Assembly: GCA_017479485.1 (NCBI GenBank)
Contig: JAFVCC010000030.1
Span: forward strand, 1 to 33,434
Direction of reading: 5' to 3'
DNA: 33,434 bases
Origin: Bacilli bacterium
GTDB lineage: Bacteria; Bacillota_I; Bacilli_A; RFN20; CAG-826
Position numbers and translations under genes: made by a program. Numbering within the stretch: the first letter of the stretch is position 1; every line of letters begins with the position of its first letter. The notes beneath the pieces are model-generated. The model saw nothing but the letters and a program-made list of their open reading frames with translations, ran no database searches and was not told the DNA's origin. Shown piece after piece: positions 1 to 7,421 of this stretch.

Positions 1-2488
1 CGATGCCTGCCATGGCAACGTCTAAGGAGAAGTGCGCAAGGCCTGCATCGACTAAATCATAGTTATGTCGAGCCTGATCAAGGCCTTCGCGGGAAAAAGG
101 CAAAACCGAGAAGGAGAAAGGCTGATCTGCAGTGATGGAGAGTTGGTCCATCTTAAGATAGCTCGACCCATAATGGGAACCGCATTCCTGCGGTTTTAGG
201 TTGCTCGGACTCTCCGCCCCAATAACCGCGGTGAATTCGCCCATTTGGTTATGGATGCGCTTATCGATATAGGATTCGCCCGGGCCATAACCGAAAAAGG
301 CATATTTCTTACTGCGACGCTTTTTGGCGAAGGTGATTCCAACTCGAGGAACAAGGAGGTCTCCGTCGAGAACTTTATAGGACAGTTTCACTTCCAGTTC
401 ATTCCCAAGACAAGTATAGGTAACGGAGAAGTGGAGCAGTGGCCTTTCGTTGGATAGCTCTCCTTCGTATTCCAGGACAGAATCTTCGCATCGGATGGCT
501 TTGATTACGCGCTTTGCGTTCTTAATCAAGGGATAGCTTGTGCCTCGTTCATGGGCGTCGTTATCCAAGAATGCGCGTAGGAAATTGAGCCGTAAGCCTG
601 AAACAAATATGGGCTTGCCGTTTACGAAGACTTCCTTGAGCTCGCCGGTTTCATCATCCCCTAAAAAGGTTACCTTGGCTTTAGAAACGGGCGCGTGGAA
701 CGACTTGGTCTTGTCAACGAGCGGGGCAATGCTTCGTTTGCCATGGTATATCGCGGATAGCTCGAGCGTGTTGGACTTGAGTCTGCGGTAAGGGGTTACA
801 AGCCCGTCAACGCAGAAATTGCCGTCGTTAGGATAGTCGTTATCATCGCCGCCATAGCGGAGTTTGCCATCGACAATAACCGCGTGGTCGCACCATTCCC
901 ACACAAAGGCGCCAGCGAAGCGGGGCGAGGAGTCGAAAAGTTTCCAATAATCGAGCAAATCGCCGTTAGAATTACCCATCGCATGCGAATACTCACACAT
1001 GATGATGGGCCGGGTTTCCCGAGGATTATCCAAATGCTTTTGCTTTAGTTCTTCAGGGCTAGGGTACATGCGCGAAGCGAAGCTAAAGCGAGGGTCATAA
1101 TAATCGTCTTCCTTAGTGGAGTTATAGACGCCTTCATAATGGATGGGCCGGTCTGAGGCTTTGGATAAATAATCGAGGCCTTTTTCAAAAGAACGGCCAT
1201 ACGAAGATTCGTTTCCTAAAGAGAAGATGACGACGCACGTCCGATTCTTATCGCGTTCAAATAGGGAGACTTCACGGGTATAAATGGCCTCTTCGTTCTC
1301 CATGTTGTCTGCAAACTGTCTCCAGTGAATTGGGTCATATTGGCCTTTGACTTCGGAAGCCCCATGGGTTTCCAAATCTGCTTCATCGAGGACGTAGATG
1401 CCCATGACGTCGCATAGGTCATAGAATTCAGGGATATTGGGATAATGGGAAGTGCGTACGGCATTTATGCCAAGTTTTTTCATCAGACGAAGGTCTTGGT
1501 AGGTGTCCTCCATCGTGACGGTCATGCCGGTCCGTGGATTGGATTCATGACGGTTTACGCCGCGAAGCTTGACGTGCTTGCCGTTGATTTTAAAGACGCC
1601 AGAAGAAGTGGAGACCTCACGGATGCCAATCCGTTCATGAATCTCTTCGCCTTCGCCAGAAAGGGTGAAGGAATAAAGATAAGGGTCTTCATCGGTCCAG
1701 AAGCGAGCCTTAGATATAACGAAGGAAATCTCGTCATGAGGCCCTATGATTTCATTGATGTCGCGGAATTTGATTTCGATGGATACGTCCGACAGATTTT
1801 GGAAAACAAAGACACCATCTTTCCCTCTTTTCTTGGTAATGAATCGGTAGTCGGTGATGTGGCGTTCGGGGCGATGCAGGAGATAGACGTCGCGAAAGAT
1901 GCCCGAGAAGCGGAATTTATCCTGGTCTTCAAAATAGGAAGAGGCGGACCATTTGAGCACGAGAACGTCGATGGTGTTATCGCCCTCCTTGAGATAAGAA
2001 GAAACATCAAATTCGCTTTTGGAATGGGCAATATTGGAATAACCGACTTTTACGCCGTTAACGAAGAGGTAGAACGCATTATCAACGCCCTCGAAGACCA
2101 AATCATAATGGCCTGACCTTTCGATATGGACCGTTCTTCGGTAATGGAACAGTGGATTATCGATATCGATATAGGGCGGATGAAAGGGAAAGGGGTAGGT
2201 AAGGTTCAGGTATTGGGTATGGTCATAGCCGTGGCACTGCACGCAGGAGGGGACGGGAATGGTGTCGGGGAGCGGTTCGTTTAATTCGACAAGATCTTGG
2301 TACTTTTCATGTGCTTTGAATGCCCACTCGCCATTTAGGGAGAGAACCTCGCTGCTACTGTATTTATCGATAATGCCGCGAACGTAATGCGGCTTATCCC
2401 CTTTGGCAAAAGGGATGTAATGGCAGCGGAAAGGCTTTACCCCGATGCGGGCGTTCCCAAGGAATTCGTTTTCGAAGATTTTGTTCAT
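1..2488 (-). CDS. lacZ: Beta-galactosidase, GH2 LacZ type (3' end cut by window)
   Basis: This is a retaining GH2 beta-galactosidase that hydrolyses terminal beta-galactosides such as lactose. I translated it from the ATG at 2488 to the window edge, giving 829 residues with no internal stop. The N-terminal sugar-binding domain contains SLNGEWAF. The catalytic barrel carries LGNESSYG with the acid/base Glu427 and MCEYSHAMGNS with the nucleophile Glu499, followed by VWEWCDHA. LacZ proteins are usually about 1000 residues, so most of the C-terminal beta-sandwich domain lies outside the window. There is no signal peptide, so it is cytoplasmic. No Shine-Dalgarno sequence precedes the ATG; a TAACAT hexamer ends 6 nt upstream. 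The reverse-strand ORFs across this span (for example 1445-2116) are shadows. Confidence 0.95.
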   Translation of the reverse strand, partial: MNKIFENEFLGNARIGVKPFRCHYIPFAKGDKPHYVRGIIDKYSSSEVLSLNGEWAFKAHEKYQDLVELNEPLPDTIPVPSCVQCHGYDHTQYLNLTYPFPFHPPYIDIDNPLFHYRRTVHIERSGHYDLVFEGVDNAFYLFVNGVKVGYSNIAHSKSEFDVSSYLKEGDNTIDVLVLKWSASSYFEDQDKFRFSGIFRDVYLLHRPERHITDYRFITKKRGKDGVFVFQNLSDVSIEIKFRDINEIIGPHDEISFVISKARFWTDEDPYLYSFTLSGEGEEIHERIGIREVSTSSGVFKINGKHVKLRGVNRHESNPRTGMTVTMEDTYQDLRLMKKLGINAVRTSHYPNIPEFYDLCDVMGIYVLDEADLETHGASEVKGQYDPIHWRQFADNMENEEAIYTREVSLFERDKNRTCVVIFSLGNESSYGRSFEKGLDYLSKASDRPIHYEGVYNSTKEDDYYDPRFSFASRMYPSPEELKQKHLDNPRETRPIIMCEYSHAMGNSNGDLLDYWKLFDSSPRFAGAFVWEWCDHAVIVDGKLRYGGDDNDYPNDGNFCVDGLVTPYRRLKSNTLELSAIYHGKRSIAPLVDKTKSFHAPVSKAKVTFLGDDETGELKEVFVNGKPIFVSGLRLNFLRAFLDNDAHERGTSYPLIKNAKRVIKAIRCEDSVLEYEGELSNERPLLHFSVTYTCLGNELEVKLSYKVLDGDLLVPRVGITFAKKRRSKKYAFFGYGPGESYIDKRIHNQMGEFTAVIGAESPSNLKPQECGSHYGSSYLKMDQLSITADQPFSFSVLPFSREGLDQARHNYDLVDAGLAHFSLDVAMAGI

Positions 2489-2494
2489 GCGCCT

Positions 2495-2500
2495 ATGTTA
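2495..2500 (-). promoter_or_regulatory. Possible -10 element of leaderless lacZ
   Basis: The minus strand reads TAACAT (4 of 6 consensus bases), then AGGCGC, then the lacZ ATG. No convincing -35 lies 17 bp upstream. It is listed because its spacing matches stronger examples elsewhere in the window. Confidence 0.3.
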
Positions 2501-2637
2501 AAACTCTTTCGCAGCAAAACTAAAGAGAATCGGCGATAGATTGATGCCTGACGCATTCATAAATCTACGAAGTTACGCAAAGCCAAGAGAAAAGAGGCTA
2601 ACTCATGTGCTGAAGTAGCGGTAAACAAAAGGCACCG

Positions 2638-3198
2638 TTAAGACAAAATGTCGCCGTAATGGCCTAAGGCCTTCATTGCTTTACTTAGGAATTCTTCCGA
2701 GAGTTTATCGGCTTTGATCTGACTTCGTTTCGCCTCCTCTTTGGTGACAATACGCGAATCTAGAAAACGGAGATTTGCGATGGATTTTTGATTTTTCAAC
2801 ACGATTTGCGTGAATTTTGGTTCAAGCGAAAGCACCTTGAGACAGACGGGCTTAGGTACGAATCCGCTGGTGAGGATTCCGACGAGGTCGAACAAGGTGT
2901 CGTTGGCAATCGGTGCGATAACGACGTCAGCGTCTGAATATGCGTCTTGGGCGAAGTTTCGGTTTTGAAAGACGGTGTCGAACCATCGCTCATTGATTTT
3001 TAGCGTCTCGACCTTAAGGCCGTCATCACGAAATTCATACACATTGATGTACCAACCCTCTTTTGCCCATAACAAGGAAAATTCTTCATCGGGCGATAAG
3101 TAAAACCCTTGCCCCATGTCGGCGTTTTTGCGGCCATGGAAGGGGCTTGGCTCTAAGATGGGCGTTTTGCTTGCGTGATATAGAGTCGTGGAAGCCAT
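2638..3198 (-). CDS. DUF3990 family protein (ADP-ribosyltransferase-like fold)
   Basis: This 186-residue soluble protein shows the DUF3990 pattern: LYHAS near residue 6, HGRKNADMGQGFYLS at about 21-35, and DVVIAPIANDTLFD at about 95-108. From family knowledge, DUF3990 has been placed near ADP-ribosyltransferases; the His of LYHAS and the Tyr of GFYLS would be the NAD-site positions. Its activity is not established. In clostridia it often follows a small DUF3791 gene; I see no such partner here. It lies 149 bp upstream of lacZ on the same strand but appears to be its own unit. The start at 3198 has no Shine-Dalgarno sequence and sits 6 nt after a TATAGT hexamer. Confidence 0.8.
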   Translation of the reverse strand: MASTTLYHASKTPILEPSPFHGRKNADMGQGFYLSPDEEFSLLWAKEGWYINVYEFRDDGLKVETLKINERWFDTVFQNRNFAQDAYSDADVVIAPIANDTLFDLVGILTSGFVPKPVCLKVLSLEPKFTQIVLKNQKSIANLRFLDSRIVTKEEAKRSQIKADKLSEEFLSKAMKALGHYGDILS

Positions 3199-3204
3199 GT
3201 GTTA

Positions 3205-3210
3205 ACTATA
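3205..3210 (-). promoter_or_regulatory. -10 element, leaderless start of DUF3990 gene
   Basis: The minus strand reads TATAGT (5 of 6), then TAACAC, then the ATG at 3198. A transcript starting about 7 nt after the hexamer would begin at the start codon. The -35 match is poor (TTCAAC at 16 bp). Confidence 0.5.
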
Positions 3211-3250
3211 TCGAGGGGATAAGAAAGTTGAAGCGTGCATTTGCCCCGTA

Positions 3251-3307
3251 ATTCTTGCGAAAAATCTCAAAAGCGTCGCAAAACGGCGGGATTTGAAAAG
3301 ATTTCGT
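3251..3307. repeat. Imperfect inverted repeat, possible terminator
   Basis: Between the stop of the His-rich gene and the DUF3990 promoter there is a long imperfect hairpin. Its outer arms are AAAAATCTCAAAA-like and GATTTGAAAAGATTT-like, and the core is CGTCG/CGGCG around CAAAA. T-rich tracts flank it on the minus strand, where it could end transcription of the His-rich gene. Pairing is interrupted, so this is tentative. Confidence 0.3.
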
Positions 3308-3329
3308 AAAAAATATACCTACGTATCGA

Positions 3330-3707
3330 TTAAAAGGAAGACGGATCAGAGAACTCGTCCCCTGCGTCATCAGCGTTTTTCTCTTGTTCTAGAGGAGGCT
3401 CGCTTTTCAGGAATTTAACGGCGCGGACGATTTGAATGACGCTGACGGCGATAAGTATTATGGGGACTACCAAAAATGGAATGATGACGAAAATGGGAAT
3501 TACCTTTGAGCTCAGAACCATAGCCGCTCCGCCTACGGCAAAGCCAATGGAGAAAAGGATAACGAAAATACCCATGGGAATCGTCACCTTCATCGCCTTG
3601 ACCTGCTGCTCATAGGATAACTGCTCGAAATCGGTGGTAGAAGTACTGTGATGAAAGTGGTGATGGTGATGATGGGTGGAAGAGATGTGCGTGTGGTGAT
3701 GATGCAT
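3330..3707 (-). CDS. His-rich small membrane protein, two TM segments
   Basis: I chose the ATG at 3707 over an upstream in-frame ATG at 3743 because AAGGAGGG sits at ideal spacing before it. The protein is then 125 residues. The first 19 residues contain 13 histidines in clusters (MHHHHTH, HHHHHHFHH). Two hydrophobic helices follow at roughly residues 42-64 and 71-96, then an acidic tail (EQEKNADDAGDEF). The His cluster could bind Zn, Ni or Co, but that is inference. It is divergent from the XRE-TPR regulator with 192 bp between, so co-regulation is plausible. I do not recognise a named family. Confidence 0.75.
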   Translation of the reverse strand: MHHHHTHISSTHHHHHHFHHSTSTTDFEQLSYEQQVKAMKVTIPMGIFVILFSIGFAVGGAAMVLSSKVIPIFVIIPFLVVPIILIAVSVIQIVRAVKFLKSEPPLEQEKNADDAGDEFSDPSSF

Positions 3708-3749
3708 GGAATCCCTCCTTTCGGCGCGATGGTTTACGCGCAACTACGA

Positions 3750-3778
3750 AGTATAGAAACCTGATGGTTACTATGCAA
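3750..3778 (-). promoter_or_regulatory. Promoter of the His-rich membrane protein gene
   Basis: On the minus strand TTGCAT (3773-3778) and TATACT (3750-3755) are separated by exactly 17 bp. This gives a leader of about 36 nt containing AAGGAGGG before the ATG at 3707. Confidence 0.5.
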
Positions 3779-3869
3779 GGTGGGGGCAACGATGCGTTGC
3801 CGATGACCATTCAACCGTTTGGATAGACAACTATCTTTTTGGGTTATCGATTTGCCCCGCCCCCTTTCG

Positions 3870-3875
3870 TAGAAT
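3870..3875 (+). promoter_or_regulatory. -10 element of the XRE regulator gene
   Basis: TAGAAT lies 24 bp before the ATG at 3900, leaving a short leader that holds GGAGGA. No good -35 is visible at 16-18 bp, so support is moderate. Confidence 0.35.
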
Positions 3876-3899
3876 GTTGACGAGAACGGAGGAACATCC

Positions 3900-4976
3900 A
3901 TGCAATTAGCAAGCAAAATCAAGCAATTAAGGGTGAAGTGCGGATATACCCAAGATGAATTAGCCAATAAACTCGGCGTTTCTTCCCAAGCCGTTTCTAA
4001 GTGGGAAAACCAAGTTACTACACCGGATATCACCCTTCTTCCGGCTCTTTCAGAAGCCTTCGGCGTCACCATTGATGAACTCTTTGATTTGTCCTTGGAG
4101 CAGAAGCTGGAACGGATCGAAAACAAACTCGATGTCATCGAAGAGCTGACGCCTCGCGAGTTTGGCGACATTGAGTTGTTCTTAAAAGATCAACTTGAAG
4201 AAAGCCCGAAAAACCAAAAGATTCATTATCTCCTCGCCTATCTTTATACCCACCGCATGATGAGCGACGCGAAAAAGGTCAGCAAATACGGCCGGGAAGC
4301 CATCCGCTTGGGGCCGGAGAAAAGAGAGAACACTCAATGGATGGTGAGCAAAGCTGAGGCGGGGGCTTGCTGGGATTGGGATATCTCCAACCATAGCGGC
4401 ATCATCAATTTCTACAAAGAAGTGGTGGAGAATAACCCCGAAATCATCGAGCCCTACCACCACCTCATTTGGAACCTCATCGACGACTGCCGCGTTGAAG
4501 AAGCGACGTTCTACCTGAACAAACTCAAAGACCTCTATAGCAAGAAGAAAGAACCTCATCCAAATGACGTCATCATCACTGAGGCTTACCGCGCTGGAAT
4601 TGCTTTGGCGCGCTGCGACGAAAAAGAAGCGGATGAGATCATGAATAGCCTTGCTAAAGACTATGGAAACTGTGATGGATATTGCTTTGAAATGGCCCAA
4701 TATTACACAAAGAAAGGGCGGTATAAAGAAGCCGTTCAACTCTATGAAGACGCTTTTGCAAGAAGCGCCCGCAGGCCTCGCTACAGCGACGACCTACTCG
4801 GCATCATCGCGATATGCGAAATCATGGGCGATGTAGACAAGGAAATCGAAACTTATGACCGCTTGCTGCGCCTTTATAAAGAAGAGTGGAACATGAGTGA
4901 TGACGAGTCGACTTACCTCGAAGCCCTGCGGAAGAAGAACGAGCTTCTCGATCGACAACGCAAATCAAAGGAATAA
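3900..4976 (+). CDS. XRE-family HTH regulator with TPR-like C-terminus
   Basis: This 358-residue DNA-binding regulator has an N-terminal Cro/C1-type HTH at about residues 5-60 (GYTQDELANKLGVSSQAVSKWE). The rest is helical with TPR-like spacing (for example AQYYTKKGRYKEAVQLYEDA near residue 265). That architecture resembles Rgg/PlcR-like and other helical-repeat regulators that bind peptides or partner proteins, but no ligand can be named. A good GGAGGA ribosome site precedes the ATG. The gene is divergent from the His-rich membrane protein, its most likely target besides itself. The methyltransferase follows after 120 bp. Confidence 0.88.
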   Translation: MQLASKIKQLRVKCGYTQDELANKLGVSSQAVSKWENQVTTPDITLLPALSEAFGVTIDELFDLSLEQKLERIENKLDVIEELTPREFGDIELFLKDQLEESPKNQKIHYLLAYLYTHRMMSDAKKVSKYGREAIRLGPEKRENTQWMVSKAEAGACWDWDISNHSGIINFYKEVVENNPEIIEPYHHLIWNLIDDCRVEEATFYLNKLKDLYSKKKEPHPNDVIITEAYRAGIALARCDEKEADEIMNSLAKDYGNCDGYCFEMAQYYTKKGRYKEAVQLYEDAFARSARRPRYSDDLLGIIAICEIMGDVDKEIETYDRLLRLYKEEWNMSDDESTYLEALRKKNELLDRQRKSKE

Positions 4977-5096
4977 ATCGCCTTGCGCGGTTTATTTTCT
5001 ATCAGCGCCTTTTCACAAGGAAAAGATACAAAATATGCGGAAGGGGCTATACATTGATTGGCCATATGGTAAAAACAGGGACGCAAAGGACTACCT

Positions 5097-5891
5097 ATGA
5101 GCGATCGCAAAGAGTTTATCAGCAGCTTCTACGAACAATATGACGAGGATACGCGAACCTTGCGCTCGCGTCATGGCCAACTCGAATATGCGACGACGAT
5201 GGCCTATATTCATCGTTACGCGACGAGAGGTTCCAAGATACTTGAGGTCGGCGCGGGAACTGGCAGATATTCCATTGCTCTAGCAAAAGAGGGCATGGAT
5301 GTGACGGCGGTAGAACTCGTCGAGAGCAACCTTGCGATTCTCAAAGAGCACAGCCAAGGAATTGATAACGTTTGTTCCTTTCAAGGGGATGCGACAGACC
5401 TTAGCCGCTTCATGGATAACTCCTTTGATGTGACACTGTTTTTTGGGCCGATGTACCATCTCTACGAAGAAAGAGACGTTCATCGCGCGATTGACGAGGC
5501 CATCCGCGTGACAAAACCAGGCGGCGTGATGCTCTTCGCCTTTTTGTCGGTTTACGCCATCATGTACGCAAATTACCTCAATGGGGACTGGAAGGCGGGT
5601 GAGGAGATGAACTTCACAACGGACTACCGCGTCCGTCACTTCCAAGAACAGCTCTTTACTGGCTATGACATTACTGAATTTGAAGATCTCTTCCGTGATA
5701 AGCCCGTGGAATGGATTACTACAGCCGGCGTGGATGGTTTGCTCGAGCCATTAGAAAACCGGTCCGACTTTTTGATCACAGACGAGGACTTTCCCCGTTT
5801 TGCTGCGTGGTATTTAGCGTTTGCCGAAAAGCGAGAGCTCCTTGGCGCCTCCGACCACCTTCTTTATATCTGTCGTAAAAAGGCTCAGTGA
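5097..5891 (+). CDS. Class I SAM-dependent methyltransferase
   Basis: This 264-residue cytosolic methyltransferase has motif I ILEVGAGTGRYSIALA starting at residue 48, the acidic end of beta-2 (VTAVELVESNL), and motif IV-like FDVTLFFGPMYHLYE. Its N-terminus (FYEQYDEDTRTLRSRHGQLE) is typical of a common Bacillota methyltransferase family of unknown substrate, which supports the ATG at 5097. AAAGGA precedes the start. The stop is TGA at 5889-5891. Substrate cannot be told from the sequence. The gene stands alone, with 120 bp before it and 383 bp after it. Confidence 0.88.
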   Translation: MSDRKEFISSFYEQYDEDTRTLRSRHGQLEYATTMAYIHRYATRGSKILEVGAGTGRYSIALAKEGMDVTAVELVESNLAILKEHSQGIDNVCSFQGDATDLSRFMDNSFDVTLFFGPMYHLYEERDVHRAIDEAIRVTKPGGVMLFAFLSVYAIMYANYLNGDWKAGEEMNFTTDYRVRHFQEQLFTGYDITEFEDLFRDKPVEWITTAGVDGLLEPLENRSDFLITDEDFPRFAAWYLAFAEKRELLGASDHLLYICRKKAQ

Positions 5892-6274
5892 TTCGTTGTT
5901 CCTGAAAACTCGATTGTTTGGCGCCTGCGCCCTACGATTCATTTTTTGACTGCACAGTGAGGCGTTTTGATAGAGGATGGCTTTTACGATGCCCCACGCC
6001 GTTTCGATTCGTATGGACAGCTAGAAGCAAAAAGAGCAGGGCCGTGTATTTAAAAGTTATAGAAATTCGTGGTGAAATATCACTTGAATCGGCCTCGTTT
6101 TTTGATGGGCCGTCCTAGCGAATAGTCCCGCGTCTTGCCCGTTCGGAAGCGGGTAGCCGAACTTCAACCGCCCCTTTTCTTCAATCCGGATTTTACCGTT
6201 GGCGCGATTTTCCGCATTTTTTATGCGTTAAGGTGCTGAAATGGAGAGAATAAACGCTTATCATTTTTAGAAGA
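5892..6274 (+). other. 383-bp gap before GGDEF gene, no convincing gene
   Basis: The only forward ORF (5918-6118) has no ribosome site and no recognisable protein sequence, so I treat the stretch as non-coding. It holds a short GGCG/CGCC hairpin near 5922-5933, a set of competing hairpins at 6138-6171, and a CGCAT-TTTTT-ATGCG palindrome at 6213-6227. The palindrome overlaps a weak promoter (TTGGCG at 6199-6204, TATGCG at 6222-6227). No tRNA or known riboswitch was recognised. Confidence 0.5.
6138..6171 (+). repeat. Mutually exclusive hairpins upstream of GGDEF gene
   Basis: CCCGTT (6138-6143) pairs with AGCGGG (6148-6153) around CGGA. GTTCGG (6141-6146) pairs perfectly with CCGAAC (6157-6162). 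GCGG (6149-6152) can pair with CCGC (6168-6171), followed by CCCTTTT. The first two cannot form together. This is attenuator-like, but no ligand-binding consensus was recognised. Confidence 0.35.
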
Positions 6275-7309
6275 ATGGACCTCGCAGTAGATAAGAAACA
6301 ACACTACAAGACGATCAGCAAAACGTGCTATGTAGCCAACACGGTGTATTTGTTCATACACGTTTTCTACTTGGTTTTGTTTTTGATTGCCAAACTTTAC
6401 ATCATGGTTGCCGTCGATGCAGCGGTTATTGCGATTTACCTTGCTTTCTTCTTGGTGCTTAAAAAGCAAAAGTACTACCTCTATGCGTTACTGTGCGGCA
6501 ACGAGTTCTTTGTCTTCGTTTCCGTCGCGACCGTAATGCTTGGCTTTGACACAGGCTTCCATTTTTATCTGATTGGCCTTTGCGTCGTTTCGTTCTTTAC
6601 CTCGTATTTCTCGAAGATTTCCAGCGCGACAAAGTCGTTGATTTGGGTAGGGTTATCCGTGGTGCTTTACCTCACACTATATTTTGTTACGCGGTATAAC
6701 GCTCCGTACTATGCCATCGATCCCTGGCTTGAAATCACCTTATTCGTCACCCACGCCATCCTGGTGTTTGGTTTTATCGCTTCGTATATGGTGGTGTTCC
6801 TTAGGTACGCGCTATCCCTCGAAAACCAGATTATGAACGATTCACGCACCGATGAACTGACCCAAATCAACAACCGATATGCTTTATATGACTATGTCGC
6901 GACCATTAAGGACAAGACATCCAAGGCGCTGGCACTATTTGATATTGATGACTTCAAAAACGTTAATGATATCTATGGCCACGCCACGGGAGACTATGTT
7001 TTGAAGCGTATCGCGGAGATCGCTTCTCAAACCTTAGAGGATGCGTTTGTTTGCCGCTATGGTGGTGAGGAGTTCGTCCTTGTCCTAAATGCGTATGGGA
7101 AGACCTCCTACTATGATCAGCTAGAAAACCTACGAACGAGCGTAGAGCGTGAACCGTTCGAGGTTAACGGTGAGCCACTGAAGATCACGATTACAGTCGG
7201 AGCGGCCATTTGCCCGAGCAAGGATATTGCTTTAGAAAAATGGATTTCGTTAGCCGACGAAAAGATGTACGCCGGCAAAAGCGCAGGTAAAAACCGGGTT
7301 GTTGTGTGA
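6275..7309 (+). CDS. Membrane diguanylate cyclase (GGDEF)
   Basis: This 344-residue protein makes c-di-GMP from two GTP. About six hydrophobic helices fill residues 20-178 and a GGDEF domain runs from about 187 to 344. The active-site motif is intact as GGEEF at residues 263-267, with the metal and substrate motif LFDIDDFKNVNDIYGHATGD upstream. The inhibitory I-site (RxxD, five residues before GGEEF) is absent: the corresponding residues are TLED. Product feedback at that site is therefore unlikely. The ATG at 6275 has only a weak AGAAGA ribosome site; an upstream ATG at 6239 runs into a stop. It is convergent with the RT gene. Confidence 0.93.
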   Translation: MDLAVDKKQHYKTISKTCYVANTVYLFIHVFYLVLFLIAKLYIMVAVDAAVIAIYLAFFLVLKKQKYYLYALLCGNEFFVFVSVATVMLGFDTGFHFYLIGLCVVSFFTSYFSKISSATKSLIWVGLSVVLYLTLYFVTRYNAPYYAIDPWLEITLFVTHAILVFGFIASYMVVFLRYALSLENQIMNDSRTDELTQINNRYALYDYVATIKDKTSKALALFDIDDFKNVNDIYGHATGDYVLKRIAEIASQTLEDAFVCRYGGEEFVLVLNAYGKTSYYDQLENLRTSVEREPFEVNGEPLKITITVGAAICPSKDIALEKWISLADEKMYAGKSAGKNRVVV

Positions 7310-7350
7310 TCTAGCGGCCGACAGAAACGGTTCAATTCGCAGAAATCATA

Positions 7351-7383
7351 AAAACGGGAAATCGAAGCAGAAACCCCGTTTTT
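7351..7383. terminator. Bidirectional terminator between GGDEF and RT-PLD genes
   Basis: AAAACGGG (7351-7358) pairs with CCCGTTTT (7375-7382) over 8 bp with a 16-nt loop. T-rich sequence follows on the plus strand and an A-run on the other side gives U residues on the minus strand. The position between convergent genes fits a shared terminator. Confidence 0.65.
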
Positions 7384-7421
7384 ATTTTGAAATTCGTCAA
7401 TTTTGCGGAGATTTTACGTTT

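Noticed and set aside
1445-2116. 223-residue forward ORF within the beta-galactosidase gene
   Set aside because: It is the antisense shadow of a clearly conserved GH2 frame and has no recognisable family features.
5074-5086. GGGACGCAAAG, a core string of the c-di-GMP-I (GEMM) riboswitch, just before the methyltransferase gene
   Set aside because: The rest of the fold is missing: the 5' GGCAAACC arm and its pairing are absent, and there is no room for the second helix before the ATG at 5097. Probably chance, despite GGDEF and HD-GYP genes in the window.
5918-6118. 66-residue forward ORF in the gap before the GGDEF gene
   Set aside because: No ribosome site, no hydrophobic or domain pattern, and it spans AT-rich non-coding sequence.
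7321-7345. GGTTCAATTC resembling a tRNA T-arm
   Set aside because: No matching acceptor, anticodon or D arm can be drawn around it, and it sits next to a terminator between convergent genes.
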